From Ectothiorhodospira haloalkaliphila ATCC 51935 (GTDB lineage: Bacteria > Pseudomonadota > Gammaproteobacteria > Ectothiorhodospirales > Ectothiorhodospiraceae), in the NCBI RefSeq assembly GCF_000633935.1, contig NZ_KK214998.1, positions 146,112 through 194,350 of the forward strand: 48,239 nt of DNA, read 5' to 3'. A program made the position numbers and the translations under genes. Below the pieces are notes generated by a model. The model made no database searches and was not told the DNA's origin. It was given only the letters and a program-made list of their open reading frames with translations. The first letter of the stretch is position 1, and every line of letters starts with the position of its first letter. Below, piece after piece: positions 8,367 to 16,367 of this stretch.

Positions 8367-9062
8367 ATGTCCAATCGAACTCCCATCACTGACACTAACG
8401 AGCAGGCGAGCACCGAGGCTTGCCCTAGAGAAGGGCCGTCCCGGGAGCGAATGGATCGGGGACGCCGGAAGTTTGCCCTCGCGGCTAGCTCGGCACCAGT
8501 TTTGTTTGCGATGGTGAACAAGCCCTTGATGGCGGGGACTTGTGAGGCTGATACGCCCTCGGGTTTTGATTCAGCCAAGGCGAGCGGCCGGAAGGGGGAT
8601 CGAACAACTCTGGAGTGTGGTCGTTCACCTGGTTACTGGGGGAACAAAGGTAAGGGGGGCGGATCCCATGACTCCTTTCTCCTTGATGAGGAGAACACAT
8701 TTCTCCGTGTGTTCGGTTCCAATGACCACATCAGGCAGTTGGGTGGATACGATAAAGACCTTCTCACGATGAGACATGTTGTCGTCAGGCCATATCACAC
8801 GCCGAATCAGTTGAACTTCCGTGACGAGGGCAATCTTGCCAGGGCTTTTGTCGCAGCCTATATGAATGCATTACGCGTTGATAATTATCCATTGAGTACA
8901 TTGGAAGTTAAGGCGATGTGGGAAGCCATTGATGGTGGTGGCAAGTATCAGGTCTCAGCTGGGGTTGAGTGGGGCAAGCCTGAGGTGCTGACCTATCTTT
9001 GGTCGACCTACGAAGACCCTCCTGAGGACAACGAGGACGAGTATTTTGATGTTGAAGATTAA
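8367..9062 (+). CDS. Putative Tat-exported protein with CGRSPGYW motif, first gene of the HPr-rel-A cassette
   Basis: 231 residues from the ATG at 8367; an in-frame GTG at 8328 is less likely. Residues 32-50 (GRRKFALAASSAPVLFAMV) look like a twin-arginine signal after a long polar leader. A Cys-Gly-Arg-Ser-Pro-Gly-Tyr-Trp motif lies at 84-91, followed by Gly/Lys-rich sequence. A C-terminal half has ARAFVAAYMNAL, NYPLSTLEVKAMW and a WG...VLTYLWSTY stretch, then a strongly acidic tail (218-231). I recognise the SPGYW-type architecture of secreted proteobacterial proteins but no enzyme function. Its place before a PqqD-like protein and a kinase makes it the best candidate for the protein this cassette modifies; that is inference. 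Confidence 0.62.
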   Translation: MSNRTPITDTNEQASTEACPREGPSRERMDRGRRKFALAASSAPVLFAMVNKPLMAGTCEADTPSGFDSAKASGRKGDRTTLECGRSPGYWGNKGKGGGSHDSFLLDEENTFLRVFGSNDHIRQLGGYDKDLLTMRHVVVRPYHTPNQLNFRDEGNLARAFVAAYMNALRVDNYPLSTLEVKAMWEAIDGGGKYQVSAGVEWGKPEVLTYLWSTYEDPPEDNEDEYFDVED

Positions 9063-9125
9063 TCGGGCGCTCGTTGTCCCGGTTGTGATGAGACGGTTAA
9101 TGGGAAACTTTGGTCGCTACAGCTC

Positions 9126-9470
9126 TTGTGGTCAAGTGTGTCCTTGAGTGATCTGAAGGCGGATCTTGTGACGCAAGCTTTGTGTCCTGGGTGGTATTTG
9201 GATTCTTCTCGGCTTGTTATTCGTTACTGGGCGGATGGTGTTGCGGTTTTCCATCTGGAGTCGGGTGACATTTATGTCCTCTCGGCGTTATGTGGGGGAC
9301 TGCTGAGTGAAATGGACTCGGTAAACGGCGTGTTGCGTTTGTCTGGTGAGTTGGTTGAGCGCTTGAGTCAAAACTACACGGGTGCACCTCAGGGAGAGGA
9401 TTTGGGGCAACTTGTCCTGGCTTCATTGGAAAGCATGGAGCGCCTTGCAATCATTAAGAGAGTGGTATAG
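9126..9470 (+). CDS. HPr-rel-A system PqqD-family peptide chaperone
   Basis: A 114-residue protein (start uncertain: TTG at 9126, GTG at 9138 or TTG at 9144; no ATG is suitably placed). The segment RYWADGVAVFHLESGDIYVL followed by LLSEM is the beta-rich core of the PqqD fold as found in the variant that travels with HprK-related kinase A. PqqD domains bind the leader of a peptide or protein and present it to a modifying enzyme. It lies 63 bases after the candidate substrate and 38 bases before the kinase start codon, so the genes probably form one operon. Confidence 0.72.
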   Translation: MWSSVSLSDLKADLVTQALCPGWYLDSSRLVIRYWADGVAVFHLESGDIYVLSALCGGLLSEMDSVNGVLRLSGELVERLSQNYTGAPQGEDLGQLVLASLESMERLAIIKRVV

Positions 9471-9508
9471 ACATTCCTAACACACCACTTCTTCGGGTCG
9501 GGGACTTC

Positions 9509-10405
9509 TTGCCGGCTAATTTCCGAAAGCTCGTTGCTGGATGTGGGGTCGTCATCCAGGCTGGGTCGCTTTCCTTTCGCCTGCGTAGCAATGTTAGACT
9601 GGTCGCGGATGGTGTTCACCATTTGTATCGTTATCATCCTGTAGTCACTTATGGATTAGCCGATTTTTCCGTTCAGGTGACGCCGCCACGCTCTCCCCGA
9701 CGATGGTTAGGCCGACAGGTGAACTTTCGGCATAATGGCGCTGCTACTTTCCTGCCTCTGCCATACGCCCAGGCTTTGCCGCTACTCGAGTGGGGTCTCA
9801 ATTGGTGCGTGTATGAGCATGTGCACGACCGATTGGTGCTTCATGCCGCAGTGGTGGAAAGTGATGCGCGGGCCTTGATTATTCCGGCTCCGCCCGGTTC
9901 GGGCAAGAGTACCTTGGTTGCTGGCCTCTGCTATTCAGGTTGGCGGCTTCTCTCCGATGAGTTGGCGCTGCTGAAGCCGTCTAGCGGTGAGGTGGAAGGC
10001 TTATGCCGACCCATCAGCCTCAAGAATGCTTCTATCGGCGTCATGCGGGAATATGCTGGTGCAGAGCCTTTCTCTCCCACGGTATCGGACACCACAAAGG
10101 GTGATGTGGCGCTGATGCGTCCACCGCTGGATAGCGTGGAGAAAGCGGCAGTGCCTGCGAGGCCGTTTGGGGTTGTGTTCCCTTTGTTCTCTGCAGGAGC
10201 GGCACCTTCCATGACAGAATTGGGACCTGCTTCGGCATTCAGTCAGCTGCTGGAAAGCGCTTTTAATTTGTCGGTGTTGCGCGAGGATGGCTTCCACGTG
10301 TTGGCTGACTTGGTAGAGCATTGCCGGTGTTTTCAGATCAGGTATGGATCCTTGGCTGATGGGATGGCGTTGGTTCAAGAGATTCACGAATCAGGAAAGG
10401 TGTGA
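9509..10405 (+). CDS. HprK-related kinase A
   Basis: About 298 residues from a TTG at 9509. The P-loop is IPAPPGSGKSTLV (Lys about 133), preceded by LHAAVVE (His about 112), the counterpart of the conserved His region of HPr kinase/phosphorylase, and followed by WRLLSDELALL (Asp150-Glu151) where HprK has its Walker-B-like acidic pair. HprK phosphorylates a serine of HPr; this branch lacks an HPr partner gene nearby and its target is not established. In-frame sequence just upstream (IPNTPLLRVGDF) also looks like family sequence but has no ATG, GTG or TTG, so the true start may be an unusual codon. The stop overlaps the next start. Confidence 0.82.
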   Translation: MPANFRKLVAGCGVVIQAGSLSFRLRSNVRLVADGVHHLYRYHPVVTYGLADFSVQVTPPRSPRRWLGRQVNFRHNGAATFLPLPYAQALPLLEWGLNWCVYEHVHDRLVLHAAVVESDARALIIPAPPGSGKSTLVAGLCYSGWRLLSDELALLKPSSGEVEGLCRPISLKNASIGVMREYAGAEPFSPTVSDTTKGDVALMRPPLDSVEKAAVPARPFGVVFPLFSAGAAPSMTELGPASAFSQLLESAFNLSVLREDGFHVLADLVEHCRCFQIRYGSLADGMALVQEIHESGKV

Positions 10406-11505
10406 TGGGCGAGGCGGGGGAATCGCTGCTCTTTTGTGTGCTCAAGGCCCCAGACTTGGCGTGTGATCTCGATCTCAATGAGTGGGATCTGCTGATTCGT
10501 CAAGCGCGGGTAAGTCGTTTGCTCGGCAGTCTGGCCATTGGGATCAATGAGGCTGGCGTGTGGCAGCAGATCTCGGAGGGGCCGCGGCGCCACCTGGATT
10601 GGGCACGCAGGATCTCCCAAACCTACCATGCTGAGCTTGAGTGGGAACTGTCGTGTATCGAAGACGCATTGGGAGGGTTGGGTGCTCCTGTCGTGTTATT
10701 GAAAGGTGCTGCCTATCATGTGGAGGGTCTGAAGGTTTCGGCCGGCAGGATGTTCAGCGATGTGGATATTCTAGTGGATCGAGGACGCTTAAACGCTGTC
10801 GAGGCATGCTTGATGATGCGCGGGTGGGTGAATTCCCACCACGACCCTTATGACCAGCGTTACTATCGAGAGTGGATGCATGAGTTGCCCCCCATGCAGC
10901 ATATCAAGCGCGGAACGACCTTGGATGTGCACCACTCTATCTTGCCGCCGACGGCCCGATTGAAAACGGATCCGCAGCGTCTGATCGACGCTTCGGTTAA
11001 CGTGGACAGGGGCTTATTTCGCGTGCTGATGCCAGAGGACATGTTCCTGCACAGTGCCACGCATCTTTTCTTTTCGGAGGGCGAGATGATGCATGGTTCT
11101 CGTGACCTCTGGGATCTATATCGCATGGCCGAGGAGTTCGGTCATGACGATTTCTGGGAAAGAATTCAAAGTCGAGCGATGGAATTGGGTTTGACGGAGC
11201 CCTTGGTGCTGGCGGTTCATTTCCTGGACAGCTTGCTGGAGGCGCCACTGCCTGAAGATCTGGTGACTTGGGCGGAAGCGTCGTTTCCAAATGGGCTTGG
11301 AGGGATGTTATTGCGAAGTTCCCTTCAATCGGGGCTGGCCGTTCGTGATAGCCACGAGAAGACGCTGGCGGAGACACTGAAGGAATGGTTCTTGATCGTT
11401 CGTGGGCATCAAGAGAAGATGCCAACGCCCCTGCTGATGAAGCATTTGAGCCGCAAGGCTTGGTATGGGGTGTTCCCCAAAGACCCCGTCGCGGGGCGGA
11501 GGTAA
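10402..11505 (+). CDS. Nucleotidyltransferase-fold protein (NTP_transf_5 type) of the HPr-rel-A cassette
   Basis: 367 residues from GTG at 10402, or 366 from the ATG at 10405; both overlap the kinase stop. The core is VVLLKGAAY followed by GRMFSDVDILVDR, in which Ser119-Asp120-x-Asp122 gives the paired acidic residues of a polymerase-beta-like nucleotidyltransferase. An LDVHHSI strand then supplies a third possible acidic residue. The rest is helical. Members of this family often accompany HprK-related kinases and exosortase-type polysaccharide genes. It may transfer a nucleotide or act on the cassette's substrate, but no reaction is established. The tight overlap with the kinase supports joint function. 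Confidence 0.75.
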   Translation: MMGEAGESLLFCVLKAPDLACDLDLNEWDLLIRQARVSRLLGSLAIGINEAGVWQQISEGPRRHLDWARRISQTYHAELEWELSCIEDALGGLGAPVVLLKGAAYHVEGLKVSAGRMFSDVDILVDRGRLNAVEACLMMRGWVNSHHDPYDQRYYREWMHELPPMQHIKRGTTLDVHHSILPPTARLKTDPQRLIDASVNVDRGLFRVLMPEDMFLHSATHLFFSEGEMMHGSRDLWDLYRMAEEFGHDDFWERIQSRAMELGLTEPLVLAVHFLDSLLEAPLPEDLVTWAEASFPNGLGGMLLRSSLQSGLAVRDSHEKTLAETLKEWFLIVRGHQEKMPTPLLMKHLSRKAWYGVFPKDPVAGRR

Positions 11506-11541
11506 TCGATTCGATTCACCTCGCTTGGAGGACTTTCGGAG

Positions 11542-11722
11542 CTTCAGGCCAGTGATGTCACCGGGCGGTGAGCGTTCTCCATGATCCCCGTCTCCCCTCC
11601 GTAGCCGCCTATGCCTGAAAATGTAATCTTACCAGCGGCCTTTAGACCTTGGCCGACATGATTAGTGGGGCCTATTGCTGTGTGGACAAGACGCCCCATA
11701 TCCACCGGTTGGTGACGGAGCT
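11542..11722 (+). pseudogene. 5' remnant of an AAA-ATPase-like/PD-(D/E)XK gene
   Basis: The stretch repeats the leader of the complete copies (TTCAGGCCAGTGATGTCACC is the counterpart of CTCAGGCCAGTGATATCATC at 13090) and then their first codons. After ATGCCTGAAA a frameshift is needed to reach LADMISGAYCCVDKTPHIHR and LVTEL, which match residues about 14-38 of the second complete copy. The homology stops abruptly after GTGACGGAG. It lies in a 650-base stretch with no intact gene; the rest holds the palindrome at 11884 and the upstream region of the PEP-CTERM gene. Confidence 0.8.
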
Positions 11723-11883
11723 ATCAGCGCTCCTGCCCCCCATTTCGCTGTAATCGCTGCACCTGATGCTCTATTCGTGGGTAGGTGGGGAAACTGGTAG
11801 GCGCACCGAGCCGGCGTGGGCGCCCTGGTTTTCTCGGGGTTCTTGATGGGTTGTCGGTGATTCTTACGATACTGTGGTCATAA

Positions 11884-11897
11884 TGAGATCAGTCTCA
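11884..11897. promoter_or_regulatory. Palindrome similar to the one at 8153
   Basis: TGAGATCAGTCTCA has 5-bp arms around TCAG and is followed by CA. Aligned with the 8153 site it keeps AATG-GATC-G--TCACA (14 of 20 positions). It lies 260 bases before the PEP-CTERM gene. Possible shared regulator site; no protein is assigned. Confidence 0.4.
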
Positions 11898-12078
11898 CAA
11901 AACACCGGGCGGGCTACGTCTTGAGCATCCTGAAGGGTGGGGCTCATCTGAAGTTTTTTGGAAAATTCTGTGATTGGTGTCTCAAAAACGAAAACTGATG
12001 GCGGTATGGTTTACAAGCGCATCCGGGTGTGGATCGTCTATTCTTTTAAGTGATTGTAATTTGGAGGAAATATAAGGC

Positions 12079-12094
12079 TGGCATGGTTTGTGTA
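12079..12094 (+). promoter_or_regulatory. Degenerate sigma-54-like element before the PEP-CTERM gene
   Basis: TGGCATG-GTTT-GTGTA has the -24 GG and correct spacing but GT instead of GC at -12. It would start transcription about 50 bases before the ATG at 12157. PEP-CTERM genes of other bacteria are known to be RpoN-dependent, but this match is weak. Confidence 0.25.
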
Positions 12095-12156
12095 TTTGCC
12101 CATTATGGGCGCGTCCTCCCTGGATGTGCCAAGTCTAACGGGTGATGAGGCTTCCC

Positions 12157-12969
12157 ATGCGAAAGATTCTGATTAGGTTTATGGTCCTGGTGCTTGCAGG
12201 CATGGGGGCGGGTAGCTTGCAGGCTGCTCCTATCGTCGGGAACTTATCTGTCGAATTCAAAGGCGTACCCCAAGGTTTTCAAGCTGGCTCCACGACGGGC
12301 GATATCCATGAGCCAAGGTTAAAGACACACGCCGCTGAGGATGGTTGGGTCAGTGGCGTACATGCCGGTATGTATCGGATGACCCTTGGCACCGGTCGTG
12401 ACAGCGTCCCGGAGGAGGATGTCTTTTGGGGGCAAGATGGTGATTTCAATGCGTTTTGCATCCAGACATGGCAAGTGCTCGCTAGCAGCCAGAATCTGCG
12501 GAATGATTATTCGCTTTGGTCTTTGAAAGGTTACCTGGGCTCTTCCATCCACGGTTCGGATGAGCAGTGGGCAGAAGCGACCTTTTCTGAGATATCTGCT
12601 CTTTTTGCCCGGAGCAATTTGGTCGATGAGGATGCTGGGTCGATTGCTCTAGGGGCAACAGCTGAAACGGATGCGGCTTTTCAGTTGGCCCTCTGGGCAA
12701 TCGTCAACGAGTGGGAAGTCAGTGACGCTGACAAGCTTTCATTTTCGGGTTTTGGTGATGCGGTGCACAATGATGTTGAACTGTGGGTTGGCGAAACCCG
12801 AAACGCGAATCAAGTTGCTGCGAGTCTGGACTTCTATGTGCTGAGTTCGGCGACCTCACAAAACCTGCTGGTGTGGAAGACTGCAACCGCAACCGAGGTG
12901 CCTCTGCCCGCCACCCTGTGGCTGATGCTGGCGGGCATCCTGGGAGTCGGGCTGGCCAGGAGGTCATAG
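12157..12969 (+). CDS. Secreted protein with VPLPA/PEP-CTERM sorting signal
   Basis: 270 residues from the ATG at 12157, which has GATGAGG six bases upstream; the GTG/ATG at 12142-12145 are rejected. The N-terminal signal peptide is MRKILIRFMVLVLAGMGAG with cleavage near LQAAP. The C-terminus is a complete sorting signal: motif VPLPA, a hydrophobic helix (TLWLMLAGILGVGL) and a basic end ARRS. Exosortases recognise such signals, cleave them and attach the protein to the surface or to exopolysaccharide. The middle domain (DFNAFCIQTWQ, AAFQLALWAIVNEW) resembles that of many PEP-CTERM proteins with no known enzyme activity. No exosortase is in the window, though two exosortase-A-associated genes are (21962 and 24942). 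Confidence 0.9.
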   Translation: MRKILIRFMVLVLAGMGAGSLQAAPIVGNLSVEFKGVPQGFQAGSTTGDIHEPRLKTHAAEDGWVSGVHAGMYRMTLGTGRDSVPEEDVFWGQDGDFNAFCIQTWQVLASSQNLRNDYSLWSLKGYLGSSIHGSDEQWAEATFSEISALFARSNLVDEDAGSIALGATAETDAAFQLALWAIVNEWEVSDADKLSFSGFGDAVHNDVELWVGETRNANQVAASLDFYVLSSATSQNLLVWKTATATEVPLPATLWLMLAGILGVGLARRS

Positions 12970-13043
12970 GCGGCACTAGGGATGCCTGGGGGGCGTTGGC
13001 GATCCTGGATCGGCTCGATGCCGGGGATCAGCGGAAGAGTTAG
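12969..13043 (+). pseudogene. Tail of a ribbon-helix-helix antitoxin gene
   Basis: The bases encode LAILDRLDAGDQRKS and a stop, one residue different from the end of the complete antitoxin at 16456-16683. The first part is degenerate but alignable (GGCGGCACTAGGGATG against GGCGGCGACAGGGAATG). It is a by-product of the R1/R2 duplication. Confidence 0.8.
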
Positions 13044-13155
13044 ACGGGGGCCTGTGTTGCAGCTGTGTCTGGGGTGGCGGCGGGCTGAACCTCTCAGGCC
13101 AGTGATATCATCGGGCGGCAAGCGCTCTCCCCGATCCTTGCCCCCGGAGCCGCCC

Positions 13156-14718
13156 ATGCCCCAGAAACGCAATCTCCCCATTGGTATCCAGGCGTTCGAC
13201 AAGCTCCGCCGGGGCGGCCACTACTATGTGGACAAGACACCGCACCTGCTTCGGTTGGTGAGTGAAGGCGGGTCTTTTTTCCTCTCCCGTCCCCGCCGTT
13301 TTGGCAAGAGCCTGCTGCTGGATACCCTCAGGTGCCTGTTCGAGGGTCGTCAGGATCTGTTCGAGGGGTTGTTCATCCGGGAGCGATGGGACTGGCAGGT
13401 GCGTCATCCGGTGATTCGCCTGAGCTTTGCCGACGGGGTGCTGACCACGCGGGAGGCGCTGGATGTCCACATTGATGAGTTGTTGCGGGCAGAGGCCTCG
13501 CGGCTTGAGGTGGCTCTGACGAATACCAGCATTCCGGGCCGTTTCCGGGAGTTGATCCAGCAAGCCCATGCCGTTCATGGCCAGCGGGCGGTGGTGCTGA
13601 TCGATGAGTATGACAAGCCGATCCTGGATAACATCACCGAGCCGGAGCGGGCGCGGGCGGTTCGGGAAGGGCTGAAGAATCTGTATTCGGTGCTCAAGGA
13701 CGCCGATCCCCATCTGCGTTTCTGCCTGCTCACAGGGGTGTCCAAGTTCAGCAAGGTGAGTCTTTTCTCGGGCCTGAATAATCTCAACGACATCACCCTG
13801 GACGAGCCTTACGCGGCCATCTGTGGTTATACGGATGAGGACGTGGATACGGTGTTTGCGGCGGAGTTGCCGGGGCTGGATCGGGCGGAGATCCGGGACT
13901 GGTACAACGGCTACCGCTGGGGTGGGGCGGATACGCCCTCGGTGTATAACCCCTTTGATCTGTTGCTGTTGTTCCAGAAGCGCCGGTTCGCGCCTTACTG
14001 GTTTGAGTCGGCTACACCCACTTTCCTGGTGGATCTGTTGAGCGAGCGCGGGGTGTTCACGCCGCGGCTGGAGGCGATGCAGACGGAGGCGGAGTTGCTG
14101 GGGCGGTTCGACGTGGATGGGATTGCCACCGAGGCGCTGTTGTTCCAGACGGGGTATCTCACCGTGCATGCGGTGGAGGAGCCCATGACGGGGTATTGGC
14201 TCTACACCCTCGGGTATCCCAATCGTGAGGTGGAATCGAGCCTGAACCAGGCGTTGCTGCCGGCCTTGGGTGTGCCGGAATCGCCACGGCAGCGGTTGAG
14301 TCTGTTCAGGATTTTGCAGGCCCATGACCTGGATGCCCTGGAGGTTCACTTCAAGGCGCTGTTCGCCTCCTTGCCCCATGACTGGTGTCGGAACAATCCC
14401 ATTGCCCGGTATGAGGGGCATTATGCCAGTGTGTTTTACAGCCACTTTGCGGCCTTGGGGTTGCGGATTTCGGTGGAGGATTCGTCCCATATGGGCAAGG
14501 TGGACATGGCCGTGGAGTTCGGTGGCCATGTGTACGTGTTCGAGTTCAAGGTGGTGGAGCAGGTGCCCCAGGGGCGGGCGCTGCAGCAGATCAAGGATAA
14601 GGGCTATGCGGACAAGTACCGGGGGCGGGGGCAGCCGATCCATCTGATTGGCGTGGAGTTTTCCCGGGAGCAGCGTCAGGTGGTGGGGTTTGAGGTGGAG
14701 ACGGTGCCAGCAACCTGA
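13156..14718 (+). CDS. AAA-ATPase-like / PD-(D/E)XK nuclease-domain protein, copy 1
   Basis: 520 residues from the ATG at 13156, with GGAG six bases upstream. An N-terminal AAA-ATPase-like domain (PF09820 type) has the variant P-loop SRPRRFGKS (44-52), Walker B VVLIDEYDK (146-154) and TGVSKFSKVSLFSGLNN (193-209). The C-terminus is a PDDEXK_9-type domain with GKVD (447-450, Asp450) and FEFK (462-465, Glu463, Lys465). The family is widespread and often multicopy in bacteria; its function is not established, and nucleic acid cleavage is only implied by the fold. Residues 74-144 (RERWDWQVRHPVIRLSFADG onward) differ strongly from copies 2 and 3, while residues after about 255 are almost identical in all three. 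Confidence 0.9.
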   Translation: MPQKRNLPIGIQAFDKLRRGGHYYVDKTPHLLRLVSEGGSFFLSRPRRFGKSLLLDTLRCLFEGRQDLFEGLFIRERWDWQVRHPVIRLSFADGVLTTREALDVHIDELLRAEASRLEVALTNTSIPGRFRELIQQAHAVHGQRAVVLIDEYDKPILDNITEPERARAVREGLKNLYSVLKDADPHLRFCLLTGVSKFSKVSLFSGLNNLNDITLDEPYAAICGYTDEDVDTVFAAELPGLDRAEIRDWYNGYRWGGADTPSVYNPFDLLLLFQKRRFAPYWFESATPTFLVDLLSERGVFTPRLEAMQTEAELLGRFDVDGIATEALLFQTGYLTVHAVEEPMTGYWLYTLGYPNREVESSLNQALLPALGVPESPRQRLSLFRILQAHDLDALEVHFKALFASLPHDWCRNNPIARYEGHYASVFYSHFAALGLRISVEDSSHMGKVDMAVEFGGHVYVFEFKVVEQVPQGRALQQIKDKGYADKYRGRGQPIHLIGVEFSREQRQVVGFEVETVPAT

Positions 14719-14738
14719 TTGGGCGATTCACGGAAACA

Positions 14739-16109
14739 CTACCAGCCGGATTGGGAGGGGGCTGGCGCCTTGGGGGTGGTCAACGCGACTTCCACGGCCT
14801 CCGCTCTCTCCGCTGCCACGGCACGAAAGTCCGAGGATATGCGGTCATCTGCCGCAGCTCGCCGCCAGAAATCCAGGGCCATGGCGCCGCCCTGGCGCCA
14901 TGGCTCGATGCCTCCGTGGGCCGGTGGGGGCTTGACGACCGGTGTCGGTGGTACCTCGCCAGGGCGGGGTGCGTGGAGCATGGGCAGCATGTCATAGACT
15001 GGGGCCAATGCCAGTCGTCCGTCGGGGTGGGGTTGGAGGGTCAGGTTGCCCAGATGCTGGTCGCTGTTCTCGATCCAGTTGGAGAAATTCTGAAGCAGGG
15101 TGACCGTCGTCGGGGTGTCTTCGGTGACCCGTCCTTGCCGGGCGAGGGCTTGGATGGCCAGGCTCCAGCCCCGGCCGATACCGCTGAACTCCGCATCCAC
15201 GGCGAGCAGTGAGAGGGCCGGTAGACGTCCGCCCTGCGCGGTTCGGTCGAAGCGCACCGACTCCAGAAAGAAACGCCTCTCTCGTTCCAGAAGCCGACTT
15301 TCGGCGACCGCCAGTCCGTGTTCCGCGAGCGTGGTCAGGGCCAGGTATTCACAGACCAGGAGGTCGCGCAGGCGCTGGGCCACCGCGCTGCCGTCGTCCG
15401 GCGGCGAGAACTTCACCAGTACCGGGCGCCCCGCCACCTGGGCGGCGAACTTGGGCTGCTCGCCTCCCACCGAGGAGCCGGGAGCGCCCCCGGAGAGGAT
15501 ACGTTGGGCCAGCACAGGGAAGTCATCGATGGTGGCGCGTTCTGGTTGCCATGCTCGCCAACGGTCGAGGGCCGCGTCTCCGAGCAGGAGGTCGCCGGGG
15601 GTGTCGACCGCGTGATCCAGTAGCCATGCGCCGATCTGATCGGTGGACCAGTGCTCCGGGTTGTCTGGAAATGCGGGGAGGGCGCGGGCATTCATGCGAC
15701 CGAGAAAACCCTGGGGCCGCAGGTCCTGTAGGAAGAATGGCAGATCACCGAACAGGCCTGTGCCGACCTCACCCAGGAGCAGGCTGGGCAGCGGGCTGTG
15801 TTGGATGGGGCGCACCAGTATGGCGCCCTGGTCGAGACCGACCAGTTCGGCAAGGGGATGGACATGGCCATCGGGGTCCATGCGATGGATAGGGAGGGTG
15901 GTGTCGGCGCGGTTGAACAGCGGCCCGCGAAGGGCATGGCGGGTGGCGGGCCCACGCCCAAAGGAGACGACCTTTCCCCGGGCTTCGGCATCTCGCAGTC
16001 GCCGGTAGACGGTGGGTGCGCTGGCGCCCAGGGCGGTGGCCAGCTCGGCCCGCGAGGCGCTTCCGAGGGCGCGCAGCCGGGAGAGGAGTTCGTCGCTGGT
16101 CAGGCGCAT
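14739..16109 (-). CDS. yjjJ: HipA-family kinase-like toxin, YjjJ type
   Basis: 456 residues with an N-terminal winged-helix segment (residues 1-55, LLSRLRALGSASRAELATAL, with TVYRRLRDAEARG) fused to a HipA-like kinase. This fusion marks the YjjJ branch, which carries its own DNA-binding region rather than a separate HipB. Kinase features are GSSVGGEQPKFAA (P-loop-like segment), VLVKFSPP (ATP-binding Lys), IENSDQHLGNLTL (catalytic Asp/Asn) and VYDMLPM (metal-binding Asp). HipA kinases phosphorylate tRNA synthetases or related targets and slow growth; the target here is unknown. The last 15 codons lie inside repeat R1. The gene converges on copy 1 with only 20 bases between stops. Confidence 0.87.
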   Translation of the reverse strand: MRLTSDELLSRLRALGSASRAELATALGASAPTVYRRLRDAEARGKVVSFGRGPATRHALRGPLFNRADTTLPIHRMDPDGHVHPLAELVGLDQGAILVRPIQHSPLPSLLLGEVGTGLFGDLPFFLQDLRPQGFLGRMNARALPAFPDNPEHWSTDQIGAWLLDHAVDTPGDLLLGDAALDRWRAWQPERATIDDFPVLAQRILSGGAPGSSVGGEQPKFAAQVAGRPVLVKFSPPDDGSAVAQRLRDLLVCEYLALTTLAEHGLAVAESRLLERERRFFLESVRFDRTAQGGRLPALSLLAVDAEFSGIGRGWSLAIQALARQGRVTEDTPTTVTLLQNFSNWIENSDQHLGNLTLQPHPDGRLALAPVYDMLPMLHAPRPGEVPPTPVVKPPPAHGGIEPWRQGGAMALDFWRRAAADDRISSDFRAVAAERAEAVEVALTTPKAPAPSQSGW

Positions 16110-16130
16110 GGGGGGCGAGTGAAACGATGA

Positions 16131-16312
16131 TGAACCGGTATTTTCTGCCTGTAGGGCTTTTAGATCAAGTGGTTGTATGTTTGCTTGTCGGGATTTTTGA
16201 AACGATTTTTTGCGTTGGTTCCGAGCGGCGTGATGATGTAATCCGTATCATCTCCGCCCGAAAAGCCACCAAACAGGAGGTGAAGCAGTATGTCGAAAGT
16301 ATCGAAAACTGA
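16131..16312 (+). pseudogene. Remnant of a brnT toxin gene (3' half)
   Basis: In one frame the DNA encodes NRYFLPVGLLDQVVV and, after about ten unrelated residues, RDDVIRIISARKATKQEVKQ and a short tail to the TGA at 310-312 of this kilobase. The IISARKATK segment is the C-terminal signature of BrnT RNase toxins. The N-terminal half and the catalytic part are missing. It overlaps the brnA remnant just as intact brnTA genes overlap. Confidence 0.75.
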
Positions 16313-16367
16313 TTGGGAAGGGCTTGCCAAGATGAACGACGAGGACATCGATACCCAGGGATCGTGA
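16290..16367 (+). pseudogene. Truncated brnA antitoxin gene (N-terminal 25 residues)
   Basis: Begins at the ATG at 16290 and encodes MSKVSKTDWEGLAKMNDEDI and DTQGS, matching the conserved start of BrnA (SKTDWERL..M.DEDID). It then runs into the PIN-toxin remnant and stops at 16365-16367. The DNA-binding C-terminal part is lost. Confidence 0.75.

Larger units (their letters stand above)
12969..14785. repeat. Direct repeat R1 (about 1.8 kb), homologous to 16606-18441
   Basis: The repeat starts right after the PEP-CTERM stop with the tail of the antitoxin gene found complete at 16456. It continues through a common leader and a whole AAA/PD-(D/E)XK gene and ends inside the 3' end of the HipA-like gene. 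The partner R2 has the same layout. The internal identity is uneven: very high in the second half of the gene, low in its first third. Confidence 0.85.

Noticed and set aside
12982-13155. Upstream extension of AAA copy 1
   Set aside because: The extra 58 codons lie in the antitoxin remnant and leader. The ATG at 13156 has a ribosome site and matches the N-terminus of the other copies.
13108-14643. A 511-codon frame antisense to AAA copy 1
   Set aside because: Same cause: shadow of a GC-rich gene. The AAA/PD-(D/E)XK frame has clear motifs, the antisense none.
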